DNA from: a bacterium | Lineage (GTDB): Bacteria > Verrucomicrobiota > Verrucomicrobiae > JAJYAR01 | DNA: 11,429 nucleotides | Direction: 5' to 3' | Assembly (NCBI GenBank): GCA_021779435.1 | Contig: JAJYAR010000043.1 | Location: 1 to 11,429 of the forward strand | In this document: piece after piece, positions 1-6,907 of the stretch | Layout of the letters: each line of letters begins with the position of its first letter | Position numbering within the stretch: position 1 is the stretch's first letter | Notes under the pieces: model-generated | Seen by the model: only the letters and a program-made list of their open reading frames with translations | What the model was told of the DNA's origin: nothing | Databases searched by the model: none | Made by a program: the position numbers and the translations under genes

Positions 1-215
1 TGCATCGGGCTGCCAGACGAAGCGGGAACTGACGCGCTGAAGGGGGGACGGCCCGCCACCTTGCGGGCCGGAGCACCGACGCACGGTGTCCCACCATCGG
101 GGAACACTGGAGGCGGCGGCCCGCCCTTTTTCTTGAGAATCGCACCGCTCCACAACGGGAGCGGGCTGTCCATCCGTGCTCCACGCTTCCTACCGAACCT
201 CGACGGAAGGAAATT
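1..215. other. Intergenic leader with three GC hairpins
   Basis: No convincing gene was found here. Three perfect inverted repeats are visible: an 8-bp stem 49-56/63-70 with a 6-nt loop, a 5-bp stem 112-116/121-125 with a 4-nt loop followed by a T-run, and a 7-bp stem 145-151/158-164 with a 6-nt loop. A short open frame ending in TGA at 38-40 could be the last dozen codons of a plus-strand gene entering from the left. Another frame stays open to a TGA at 217-219, but its Gly/Pro/Arg-rich translation looks like GC-driven noise. No clear sigma-70 promoter was found for the downstream operon. Confidence 0.5.
112..134 (+). terminator. Possible Rho-independent terminator of an upstream gene
   Basis: A 5-bp all-GC stem (GGCGG 112-116, CCGCC 121-125) with a four-base loop is followed by C and then TTTTTCTT at 127-134. 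The stem is short for a terminator, but the T-run lies directly behind it, which is rare in this GC-rich window. It would end a plus-strand transcript entering from the left. It could equally be part of the leader RNA of the operon starting at 216. Confidence 0.4.
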
Positions 216-764
216 ATGAACCCACACAAACTTCGGCAGATGGAATACGCCCCGGCCGGTGACAGTGAAAGCGGTCAGGGTGAGACGACCGGAATGATGA
301 CTCAGGCGAAGCAGAGCATCACGAGCACAGCGCGCGAGACCGCAAACCGCGCAAAAGACGAGGCCCAGCGCCTTGCCTCGGAAAAGAAACAGGACACGGC
401 CAGCCACATTGGCGGCTACGGGGCGGCGATGCACGAGTCGGCACGTTCCCTCGAGCAGCAGGATCCCAACATCGCGTGGGCGACCCACAAGGTTGCCGAC
501 CGCGTCCAGGGCATCGCCGACTACATCCGCGAGCGTGACTTTTCGCAGCTGCGGGAGGACGCGGAGAACCTCGCACGGCGTCATCCGCTCGCATTCTTCG
601 GCGGGCTGCTCGTGGCCGGCGTCGTGATCGGGAATCTCCTGAAGGCGCGCCCTGAATCCGACGCGATGATGGAGGAGGAGGACAAGGAGACGAACTGGGA
701 CCGTGGAAACGCCAGCGGCAGCGAGGCCCTGGCCGACGAGCCGTTGTCGACTCCCGAGCTCTGA
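216..764 (+). CDS. YqjD/ElaB-like membrane-anchored stress protein
   Basis: The product is 182 residues. A hydrophilic, helix-prone body (residues about 25-122, rich in Ala, Glu, Arg and Lys) is followed by one C-terminal membrane helix at about 125-143, introduced by the motif RRHPLAFFGG. A charged then Gly/Ser-rich tail follows. This layout of amphipathic helix plus a Gly-rich tail anchor preceded by an HP motif is that of the ElaB/YqjD/DUF883-type proteins. In E. coli these bind ribosomes and tether them to the inner membrane in stationary phase; that role is only inferred here. The start is supported by GGAAGG at 205-210, five bases before the ATG. It is the first gene of a tight cluster, and the next gene begins 11 bases after its stop. 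The family call rests on architecture rather than on a strong signature motif. Confidence 0.75.
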   Translation: MNPHKLRQMEYAPAGDSESGQGETTGMMTQAKQSITSTARETANRAKDEAQRLASEKKQDTASHIGGYGAAMHESARSLEQQDPNIAWATHKVADRVQGIADYIRERDFSQLREDAENLARRHPLAFFGGLLVAGVVIGNLLKARPESDAMMEEEDKETNWDRGNASGSEALADEPLSTPEL

Positions 765-775
765 GGAGGCCGACG

Positions 776-1207
776 ATGAATTCCGAATCACCTCCCACGA
801 CCGGGCTCCCGGCGCTGCTCCGAGACCTGCGCGACGAGACGACGACCTTGCTCCGTCAGGAGGTCGCCCTTGCAAAGGCCGAGTTGAAGGAGAACGCCTC
901 GAAGATGGGCGCGCATGCCGCACAGATCGCAATCGGCGGTTTCGTGGCCTACGCGGGCGTCATTGTCCTTCTGATCGGCCTGGGGCTGCTCATCGGTTCG
1001 CTCCTGGTCCGTGCCGGGATGAGCGCCGACCTCGCCCAATGGCTCGCGCCGACGCTCGTAGGCCTGCTCGTCGCCGTCATCGGCTTGATGCTCGTGATGC
1101 GCGCGAAGAAGGCGATCAGCAGCGACGACCTGGCCCCGCGCAAGACGATCGAGTCGATGCGCGCAAACAAGGACTGGGCGCAGGCCAAACTCCAACACTC
1201 CCCATGA
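776..1207 (+). CDS. YqjE-like phage holin family protein (DUF1469)
   Basis: The product is 143 residues. An N-terminal amphipathic helix (LLRDLRDETTTLLRQEVALA, residues 14-33) is followed by two membrane helices at about 52-77 and 88-108. The cytoplasmic tail contains APRKTIESMRANKDW (residues 120-134), which matches the conserved end of the DUF1469/YqjE family. The length is normal for that family. Despite the 'phage holin superfamily' label, these are chromosomal inner-membrane proteins that often accompany YqjD-like genes, as here; their biochemical role is not known. A strong ribosome site GAGGAGG lies a few bases before the ATG and overlaps the stop of the previous gene. The stop overlaps the next start as ATGA at 1204-1207, which suggests translational coupling. 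Confidence 0.88.
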   Translation: MNSESPPTTGLPALLRDLRDETTTLLRQEVALAKAELKENASKMGAHAAQIAIGGFVAYAGVIVLLIGLGLLIGSLLVRAGMSADLAQWLAPTLVGLLVAVIGLMLVMRAKKAISSDDLAPRKTIESMRANKDWAQAKLQHSP

Positions 1208-2274
1208 ATCCCAAATCCGTGAGCGAGACCGAAGCGCTCCGCTCAGACATCGAAATGACCCGCAGGCGGATGGACGACACCATGGACGCGCTCGGCGAGC
1301 GCCTCCACGGGCGCCACATCGTCGACGAAGTCATCGGTTTTTTCCGTGGACACTCGGAAGGCGCCAGTGAAACGGCCGACCGGGTCCGCAGCAAACTCTC
1401 CGAGACGGCCGGAACAGCATCACATGCCGTCGTTGATACCGTGAAAAAGAATCCCCTGCCCATATTGATGATCACCGCGGGCGCCGCCTGGCTCGCCTAC
1501 TCCGCCATGCGCGGCCGCAAGAACGAGGAAGCCGAAGACACCGAGATCGACGACGAAGGTTTGTACGATCCAGACACCCACTACGACCGTCCGCTCGAAT
1601 ATCCATCCGGCAGCATGTCCTCCGAATCCGAGGAGTCCGGCTCCAAGTTCGAACAGATGAAGGGCTCGATGGAGGACAAGGCCTCCGGTGCCAAGGAGCA
1701 GGTGAAGGAGAAACTCTCGAAGTTCGGTGACACTACCCGTGAAAAGCTGCGTTCAGCACGTGACCGCGCGTCCGAAATCGGCTCGAAGGTGCGTGACCGC
1801 GCCTCGCAGATCGGGGAGCAGGTGCAGCAACGCTCCCGCGAGGTGTACGACAAGACACGGGAACGGGTCACCCGCACCGCCGACGAGTATCCGCTCGAGG
1901 TCGGACTCGGCTGCCTTGCCGTCGGGGTGCTCATCGGGATCTCCGTTCCGACACCCGGGCCCGTCAATCGGGTGGCAGGTCCCGCGGTGGACCGCCTGCG
2001 CAACCGGACGAAGCAGGCCGGGCGTGAGGCCATGGAAAAGGGCAAGCGCGTCGTGCAGGCGGCCACCGGTGCCGCGAAGCAGGAGGCGCAATCCCAGGGG
2101 CTTGCCTTCGGGCAGATCTCCGGCCAGCAGCCGCAGCAGCAGAGCGGCGCCATTCCTGCGGGAACGCCGGCGGGAGAGGCCGAGGCCAGTCCGGGAACCA
2201 TGCGCGACGTCAACCCGGGTTTCGGCGTCCGCGGCGAACCGGCGGATCCGTCGATGACGCGTCCGGGAATCTAA
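1204..2274 (+). CDS. DUF3618 protein with LEA-like repeats and second membrane helix
   Basis: The product is 356 residues. Residues about 7-34 (TEALRSDIEMTRRRMDDTMD and following) form the DUF3618 signature helix, and a first membrane helix lies at about 84-103. An acidic, disordered section (105-147) leads into a long charged helix (150-228). This helix contains adjacent 11-residue repeats, DRASEIGSKVR (187-197) and DRASQIGEQVQ (198-208), resembling LEA or apolipoprotein-type amphipathic repeats. A second membrane helix (about 231-250) follows, then another basic helix and a Gln/Pro/Gly-rich tail. The frame is open upstream to 703, but that part is the out-of-frame shadow of the previous two genes; the ATG at 1204 overlaps the upstream stop and begins the conserved domain. 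The domain is usual in YqjD/YqjE clusters. The C-terminal half is longer than typical DUF3618 proteins. Function is unknown; a structural or membrane-shaping role is inference. Confidence 0.82.
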   Translation: MNPKSVSETEALRSDIEMTRRRMDDTMDALGERLHGRHIVDEVIGFFRGHSEGASETADRVRSKLSETAGTASHAVVDTVKKNPLPILMITAGAAWLAYSAMRGRKNEEAEDTEIDDEGLYDPDTHYDRPLEYPSGSMSSESEESGSKFEQMKGSMEDKASGAKEQVKEKLSKFGDTTREKLRSARDRASEIGSKVRDRASQIGEQVQQRSREVYDKTRERVTRTADEYPLEVGLGCLAVGVLIGISVPTPGPVNRVAGPAVDRLRNRTKQAGREAMEKGKRVVQAATGAAKQEAQSQGLAFGQISGQQPQQQSGAIPAGTPAGEAEASPGTMRDVNPGFGVRGEPADPSMTRPGI

Positions 2275-2288
2275 GCCAGGGCACGGGC

Positions 2289-2315
2289 GGCCGGTGCGCA
2301 AAGGCGTCACCGGCC
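2289..2315 (+). other. Intergenic 8-bp stem-loop before the yihY-like gene
   Basis: GGCCGGTG (2289-2296) and CACCGGCC (2308-2315) form a perfect 8-bp inverted repeat around an 11-nt loop, located 14 bases after the previous stop. There is no T-run, so a classical terminator is unlikely. It covers the alternative GTG start at 2294 and may act as an RNA-processing or stability element between the two cistrons. Confidence 0.45.
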
Positions 2316-2335
2316 CCCGCCGCCTATGTCTCACC

Positions 2336-3391
2336 ATGGGCTTCGCCGAATACAGAAAACCAGTGATACCACCAGACCAGGCTCGCAACGAACCCGACCG
2401 CGGGCGCCAAGCGGAGGAACCCCACCAACTCCCCGCGCGGGGGTGGCTCGACATCCTGTCGCGGACCGGCAACCGGATCTCCATCGACAATATCACGATC
2501 GTGGCAGCGGGCGTCGCGTTCTACGCCTTCGTCGCGGTCGTGCCGACGCTCGCCGCAATCATCGGCATCTACGGTCTCGTGTCCGATCCTTCGCAGGTCG
2601 GGCAGCAGGTGACCGCCTTTGCGCGCATCCTGCCGCGGGAGGTGCTGCCGGTGCTGGAGCAGCAGTTGACGCGGATCACCTCCAACACCCAGGCCGCCGG
2701 CATCAGCGCGCTGGTCGGCGTGCTGGTGGCGCTGTATGGCGCCGCAAGCGCCACCAAGGCGCTGATCCAGGGCCTCAACATCTGCTATGGTGAACGCGAG
2801 AAGCGCGGTTTCATCCGGCTGAACCTCATCGCGCTGGTGCTTACGTTCGCGATCATCGCCGGGGCGCTCATCGCACTGGCGCTTGTCGCCGTTCTTCCTG
2901 CGCTGCTCGAGCACCTGAGCTTCGGACTCGCCATCGACACGCTCCTCAGCTGGGCCCGATGGCCGATCCTCGTCGGTGGTTTCATCTTCGGGCTCGCCCT
3001 GATGTACCGTTACGCGCCGAGCCGGGAGGACGCGAAATGGTCGTGGGTCAGCTGGGGCGCAACCGCCGCCGCTCTCCTCTGGGTCGCAGGCTCGGCGCTG
3101 TTCTCCCTCTACGTGGCGAAGTTCGGAAGCTACGACAAGACGTACGGTTCGCTTGCTGCGATCGTTGTCTTCCTGATGTGGCTGTATCTTTCCGCGTTCG
3201 CCGTGCTGCTAGGGGCGGAGCTCAATTCGGAAATGGAGCGGCAGACGCTGAAGGACACCACGGAAGGTCCGCCGAAGCCGATGGGCGAGCGGGGAGCGGA
3301 GTCCGCCGACACCGTCGGCCCCTCCCGTCATTCGCGTGGCGAGGACAAGGACAAGGCGCGCCCGCCCTCGCGCCAGCGCCGCGGACCGTGA
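2336..3391 (+). CDS. YihY/BrkB family inner-membrane protein
   Basis: The product is 351 residues from the ATG at 2336. After a hydrophilic N-terminus it shows about six membrane segments (near 55-80, 121-140, 163-190, 208-225, 238-262 and 271-293). Family hallmarks are AAGVAFYAFVAVVPTLAA (57-74), YGAASATKALIQGLN (134-148), the YRYAPSR loop (225-230 region), FGSYDKTYGSLAAIVVFLMW (263-282) and LLGAELNSEMERQT (291-304). The family was once called ribonuclease BN by mistake; its members are membrane proteins of uncertain, possibly transport, function. The charged C-terminal tail, about 45 residues, is probably disordered. A GTG at 2294 would add 14 residues, but it lies inside a hairpin. Neither start has a clear ribosome site, so the N-terminus is uncertain. 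The gene is last in the cluster, 61 bases after the previous stop. Confidence 0.92.
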   Translation: MGFAEYRKPVIPPDQARNEPDRGRQAEEPHQLPARGWLDILSRTGNRISIDNITIVAAGVAFYAFVAVVPTLAAIIGIYGLVSDPSQVGQQVTAFARILPREVLPVLEQQLTRITSNTQAAGISALVGVLVALYGAASATKALIQGLNICYGEREKRGFIRLNLIALVLTFAIIAGALIALALVAVLPALLEHLSFGLAIDTLLSWARWPILVGGFIFGLALMYRYAPSREDAKWSWVSWGATAAALLWVAGSALFSLYVAKFGSYDKTYGSLAAIVVFLMWLYLSAFAVLLGAELNSEMERQTLKDTTEGPPKPMGERGAESADTVGPSRHSRGEDKDKARPPSRQRRGP

Positions 3392-3407
3392 GCGAAAGGA
3401 GGGAAGA

Positions 3408-3430
3408 AGGCCGGAGGCATGCTCCGGCCT
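3408..3430. terminator. Stem-loop between convergent genes, likely bidirectional terminator
   Basis: AGGCCGGAG (3408-3416) and CTCCGGCCT (3422-3430) form a perfect 9-bp stem with a 5-nt loop, in the middle of the 62-bp gap between two converging genes. On the minus strand it is followed by a pyrimidine-rich tract (TCTTCCCTCCTTTC), which suits termination of the hydrolase operon. On the plus strand no T-run follows, so termination there is less certain. Confidence 0.65.
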
Positions 3431-3453
3431 GTCCAGAGGCAATCCTGTGACGC

Positions 3454-4485
3454 TCAGAGCGTGGACAGGAACTCCTTCAGGAGCTCGTACGTGCGGCTGA
3501 GCTGGTCGTGGTGGAGGTTGTGCGCGGCATTGTCCACGTGAACGAGCCTGCCCTTCTGCATCACCTTCGCCGCATCAAGATGGCCCTTCCGCGCCTCGGG
3601 TGACGCATCAGCCTTCAGGATGAGGGTCGGCACCGGGATCTTCGACAGCGCGTCGCCGACGCGCATGCTGCCCGACATCGCCTGCCACGCCTCGTTCGTG
3701 TAGGCTCCGTGATATTGTTTCTTCGACAGCGCCCAATACTGGCAGTCGACGATATCCCATTTCGGGTTCTGCCGGTGCGCTTTCGCAACGAGGTCATCGA
3801 AGCTGTAGTTGTTCGTCTTCACGAGGACGTCCGGCGAGCCGTTCATCGGAGTGGCAAGCGGGTCCGCGGGGCGCGGCGGCATCGTTGCAGCCGGTGCGCT
3901 GGGAGCCTGCTTGTTGGCCGCCGCCTCCGGTGAGCCCCCCTTCGCGCCAGGAGTACGCGGTCCACCCGGAGGCCTGCCGCCGCCAAGGCCGCCGAAACCA
4001 GCCGGGTCCAGCATGACGACCGCCTTTGCCACGTCAGGATACTCGGCGCCGACGCGCATCACGGTCGCACCGCCCATCGAATGACCGATCAGAATCGGCC
4101 TCTCGAAGTTCATCGCGCGGACGAACCCGACGACATCCTTGATCAAGACGTCGCCGTCATCGCTCGCTGTGAACGGATCAGTCAGTCCGTGGCCACGCGT
4201 ATCGACCATGTAGATATCGTACGCGTCCTGGAGCTTCCAGGTGAGCGTCGTCCAGCACAGGCCGTTGTCGGTGACGCCGTGCACCATCACGATGACCGGT
4301 TTCCCCGGTGCGGGAACGGCATGATAGTAGTGGATGCGAATGCCGTTCGCATACACGAAGCCGTCCGACCAGCCGTCCGGGATGCCCGGCGGTGGCGCGG
4401 CGAGGGCGGTTGTGGACGGCAGCGCCCAGAAGGCGACTGCCATCACGACGGAGAGTACGGAGACGGGTCGGAGGCACTTGATCAT
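3454..4485 (-). CDS. Secreted alpha/beta hydrolase
   Basis: The product is 343 residues. A signal peptide covers about residues 1-29, with basic residues, a hydrophobic core and an ALAA cleavage region. The alpha/beta hydrolase fold follows, with oxyanion-hole motif VHGVTDN (68-74), the strand and turn DTRGHGLTDP (95-104), nucleophile elbow GHSMGG with Ser136, probable acid Asp292 (LILKAD) and catalytic His322 (DNAAHN). Between about 164 and 216, where the cap would begin, there is a Gly/Pro/Ala-rich stretch that looks disordered and is unusual for the family. The substrate cannot be told from sequence; esterase, lactonase or peptidase-like activities are all possible. It is the third gene of the sigma/FecR operon, 75 bases after the FecR stop with no obvious terminator between. 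No clear ribosome site precedes the ATG. Export is predicted, so it probably acts in the periplasm or outside the cell. Confidence 0.88.
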   Translation of the reverse strand: MIKCLRPVSVLSVVMAVAFWALPSTTALAAPPPGIPDGWSDGFVYANGIRIHYYHAVPAPGKPVIVMVHGVTDNGLCWTTLTWKLQDAYDIYMVDTRGHGLTDPFTASDDGDVLIKDVVGFVRAMNFERPILIGHSMGGATVMRVGAEYPDVAKAVVMLDPAGFGGLGGGRPPGGPRTPGAKGGSPEAAANKQAPSAPAATMPPRPADPLATPMNGSPDVLVKTNNYSFDDLVAKAHRQNPKWDIVDCQYWALSKKQYHGAYTNEAWQAMSGSMRVGDALSKIPVPTLILKADASPEARKGHLDAAKVMQKGRLVHVDNAAHNLHHDQLSRTYELLKEFLSTL

Positions 4486-4560
4486 TGGGACAAAGGAAGA
4501 ATATCTGCGGGAACCTGCGTGTTTGCGATGCCGTGGAAAGCCGGATGCGATCGCGTGTCT

Positions 4561-6207
4561 CTAGTCGCGCGACGCCACTGCGTCCGCATCCGACCGGCCC
4601 TCGGCGGACAGAGCCCGGATCTCGCCAGCGTCCAAGGGGCGGCCGAACAGGCAGAACTCATCCATCGCGCCGCTGAAGTTCCGGATCATCAAAGGATCGG
4701 AGCCGGTGAAGCCCTTCGGGTTCCAGTTGCCCAGCTCGGCCGTGCCAACACGGAAGGGTGGCTTGATGCGCAACGCACCTTCGCCGACGGCTTGGCCGTT
4801 GACGTATTGAGTCACACGACCGGCGCGGCCATCGATGACAACCGCGAGGTGCACCCACATGCCGAATCGATCGAGCGTGAGCACGGGCGGGGTGGACACG
4901 ATTTGATAGATCCCCGCGCGTTCACCGGCAATCGTGACACCCAATGCACCGTCGTTTCGGACCAGCCAATGGACGCTGCCGGCGGCGAATCCGTCGCACA
5001 TGAACAAGGAATTCAGTTTCCGATCGAGCCCCTGCACGCGCACCCATGCGGCAAGCGTCAATGCATCGAACTCTCCGGGAACATTCAGCCGCACACGATC
5101 GCTCACACCCTGAAACTCCAACGCGTTTTTCCCCGGCCACCGCCCCTCTCCCCACCTGCATCCGACGACGGTCGCATCACCCGTCACGGTGTTTTGCTTG
5201 GAAACGTTCCGCAGCTGCCACCGGGAGGGTCGCGTGTCGTCGAAGTCGAAGCGAACGAGCAGGGAGGATTCGCGATTGAGGCGTTCTCCCGCCATGCGCC
5301 ACTCGTGAAGACGCAGTGCTTCTGCAGCCAACGATCTTGTCTGCATGTCGAACAGCGACGCAAAGGCTGCACGGCTGGCGACGATGCGGCGTGGAGCAAC
5401 CGAGCTTTCGATGACCGCACCCGAGCCCTCCTGAAGATTGCCGTCGTTTCGCGCGGAAGCGGTCTGGAGCGTCACCTCGCCCTTGAATACGTGCAGCTCG
5501 GTTCGCCCGTCGTACACATCCAGGCCGAAGGCGGTGCCAAGATCGGTCACCTTGCCTTGCGGCGTGTCGATCCGGAATCCCCGTGCCTGAGGTGGGACTT
5601 CCGCCGAGATCTTCCCCCGGCGACAAAACGCCTGGCTGGCGGACACAATCTGAAACTCGGCAGGACCTTCGACGACAACCCGCGCGCCACTGTAGAAGAC
5701 GACTTGCACCAGTCCGGAGTCGAGCCGCAGCCAACCTGGCTCCAATGGCGCGCCCACACCAGGGTTCGCTCCGGGGTGCGTCCACTGCACACCCGCTGCT
5801 TCACCGAGGAGCGCAACGGCCCGGCTTGTCGCCACCGCGGGTGTCCGGTGAACCAGGCTCGAAAACCATGCTCCCGTTGCCAGCAGGGCCACCGCCGCCG
5901 CGATCGCAAGGCCCCAAAGCGCTGCGCGGCGGCGGGCGCGACCCGGCACGCGGGACGGCAATTCCGCCTGCCGTGGCACAATGCTCGGCGCCGCCACCGC
6001 CGGATGCTCGGATTCCGACGCCACGAACAGGTCCCGGTCAGATGCCAGTCGGGAATGAAGTTCAAGCATCAGGATGTACTCGTCCCGGGCATGGGCGCTG
6101 TTTCGGAGAAGCTCGTTCAACGACCTGACCTGTTCGTCCGAGGCCACTCCATGACACACGGCCGCCACCGCGTCGTTGAACTCCGCCGAAGGATAGGCGA
6201 TCTTCAT
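4561..6207 (-). CDS. FecR/LamG membrane anti-sigma-like protein
   Basis: The product is 548 residues. The N-terminal part (about 1-65) is a cytoplasmic helical region with the YILMLELHSRL pattern seen at the start of planctomycete and verrucomicrobial FecR proteins; it lacks a zinc-binding HxxxCxxC motif. A membrane helix follows at about 95-115. The FecR domain (about 160-250) includes VVVEGPAEFQIVSASQAFCR and TPQGKVTDLGTAFGLDV. The C-terminal part (about 362-535) is a LamG/concanavalin-like jelly roll, with LTLAAWVRVQG, MWVHLAVVIDG, YVNGQAVGEG and a terminal MDEFCLFGRPLDAGEI. It probably sits in the inner membrane, with the sigma factor held inside and a carbohydrate- or protein-binding domain outside. 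The ATG at 6207 overlaps the sigma factor stop, fixing the start; the open frame continues upstream to 6393 only inside the sigma gene. Partner and ligand are inference. Confidence 0.9.
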   Translation of the reverse strand: MKIAYPSAEFNDAVAAVCHGVASDEQVRSLNELLRNSAHARDEYILMLELHSRLASDRDLFVASESEHPAVAAPSIVPRQAELPSRVPGRARRRAALWGLAIAAAVALLATGAWFSSLVHRTPAVATSRAVALLGEAAGVQWTHPGANPGVGAPLEPGWLRLDSGLVQVVFYSGARVVVEGPAEFQIVSASQAFCRRGKISAEVPPQARGFRIDTPQGKVTDLGTAFGLDVYDGRTELHVFKGEVTLQTASARNDGNLQEGSGAVIESSVAPRRIVASRAAFASLFDMQTRSLAAEALRLHEWRMAGERLNRESSLLVRFDFDDTRPSRWQLRNVSKQNTVTGDATVVGCRWGEGRWPGKNALEFQGVSDRVRLNVPGEFDALTLAAWVRVQGLDRKLNSLFMCDGFAAGSVHWLVRNDGALGVTIAGERAGIYQIVSTPPVLTLDRFGMWVHLAVVIDGRAGRVTQYVNGQAVGEGALRIKPPFRVGTAELGNWNPKGFTGSDPLMIRNFSGAMDEFCLFGRPLDAGEIRALSAEGRSDADAVASRD

Positions 6208-6755
6208 GAAACCGACTCCGGTTTGGCGGCACCTTCGATGCAGAGCCGAAGCGCGTGTCGAACCCGTTGAAGCGTCTTGTAGGTGGCGACCACTGTCTTG
6301 CCTGAGGCTTCGGCCAGGGAGTCTACGGCAACGCGACGGTAGTAATAGCCTTCCACGAGCGACCTCTGGTCGTCCGGCAAACTGGCCAGGCATTTGTCCA
6401 GATGGCGCAGGCGGCTCTCGAGATCCGGCCGCAACTCATCCCGGCGCGCCGCGACTTCCTCGGCCAGCCCTTGTTCGAGCAGAGCCTGCCAGCGCTGGCG
6501 ACGCTCGATCCATTGACGCGCCTTGTTCAAGGCGAAGCGACACGCCCACGGGGTGAACGGCTGCTGCGGGTCATAGGCATCGAACTTTTCCCACAGCGCG
6601 ACCGCGGTTTGTTGAACGATATCCTCGGCGTCGGCAATGTTCGGGACCAGCGCAGCTACGTAGCGGAAGATCTCCTTCTCACTGCGGAGAAAGAGCGAAA
6701 GAAACCGCTGCTGTTCAGCGGGGAGAGTGTTCAGGGGCAGACCGGACCCATGCAT
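6204..6755 (-). CDS. ECF RNA polymerase sigma factor (Rhodopirellula/Verrucomicrobium-type)
   Basis: The product is 183 residues. Sigma region 2 covers about 24-83, with IADAEDIVQQTAVALWEKF (40-58) and PFTPWACRFALNKARQWI (66-83). Sigma region 4 covers about 117-172, with LDKCLASLPDDQRSLVEGYY and the helix-turn-helix VDSLAEASGKTVVATYKTLQ. There is no extra domain. The pattern fits the ECF group abundant in Planctomycetes and Verrucomicrobia, which is usually paired with a FecR protein, as here. The open frame extends to 6926, but the first 57 residues lack family character; the ATG at 6755 is preceded by GGAAG at a suitable distance and leaves a normal N-terminus. Its stop overlaps the next start (ATGA), implying coupled translation with its likely anti-sigma factor. 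Its target promoters are not known. Confidence 0.92.
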   Translation of the reverse strand: MHGSGLPLNTLPAEQQRFLSLFLRSEKEIFRYVAALVPNIADAEDIVQQTAVALWEKFDAYDPQQPFTPWACRFALNKARQWIERRQRWQALLEQGLAEEVAARRDELRPDLESRLRHLDKCLASLPDDQRSLVEGYYYRRVAVDSLAEASGKTVVATYKTLQRVRHALRLCIEGAAKPESVS

Positions 6756-6907
6756 CACTACTACTTCCACCCGCTGCCCGGTTTTGGACAGGAATTTCGG
6801 AAAATTCAGTCGCCCGGGAAGGCAAGGCCGGTTCATCCCGGCAAATACGGCGTAACGACTTGGCGGAAGCGGCGGTTCGCGCCACTGTTCGGCTCCCCTC
6901 TTCCACG
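6756..6907. promoter_or_regulatory. Divergent intergenic region with candidate operator
   Basis: This 152-bp spacer must hold the promoters of both the sigma/FecR operon (-) and the M16 peptidase gene (+). An inverted repeat GAATTT (6792-6797), CGGA, AAATTC (6802-6807) is a candidate protein-binding site and is one of the few AT-rich patches in the area. On the minus strand, GAACC-type motifs resembling ECF -35 elements occur, but no pair with a convincing -10 could be fixed. No standard sigma-70 promoter was seen on either strand. Confidence 0.4.

Noticed and set aside
703..1203. Upstream extension of the DUF3618 frame to an ATG at 703
   Set aside because: This stretch overlaps the YqjD-like and YqjE-like genes out of frame, and its translation is Arg/Pro-rich with no domain. 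The conserved domain begins just after the ATG at 1204.
776..1207. A real phage holin, and so a prophage remnant
   Set aside because: The 'phage holin' name is a family label. The DUF1469 tail motif and the YqjD/DUF3618/YihY neighbours point to the chromosomal YqjE type, and no phage genes are nearby.
4081..6270. A 729-codon plus-strand open frame opposite the hydrolase and FecR/LamG genes
   Set aside because: It lies antisense to two genes with clear domains, and its translation has no recognisable motif and an erratic mix rich in His, Arg and Asp. Long antisense frames are expected in GC-rich coding DNA.
6208..6393. Upstream extension of the FecR frame to 6393
   Set aside because: It lies inside region 4 of the sigma factor gene in another frame, and the ATGA overlap at 6204-6207 gives a normal coupled start.
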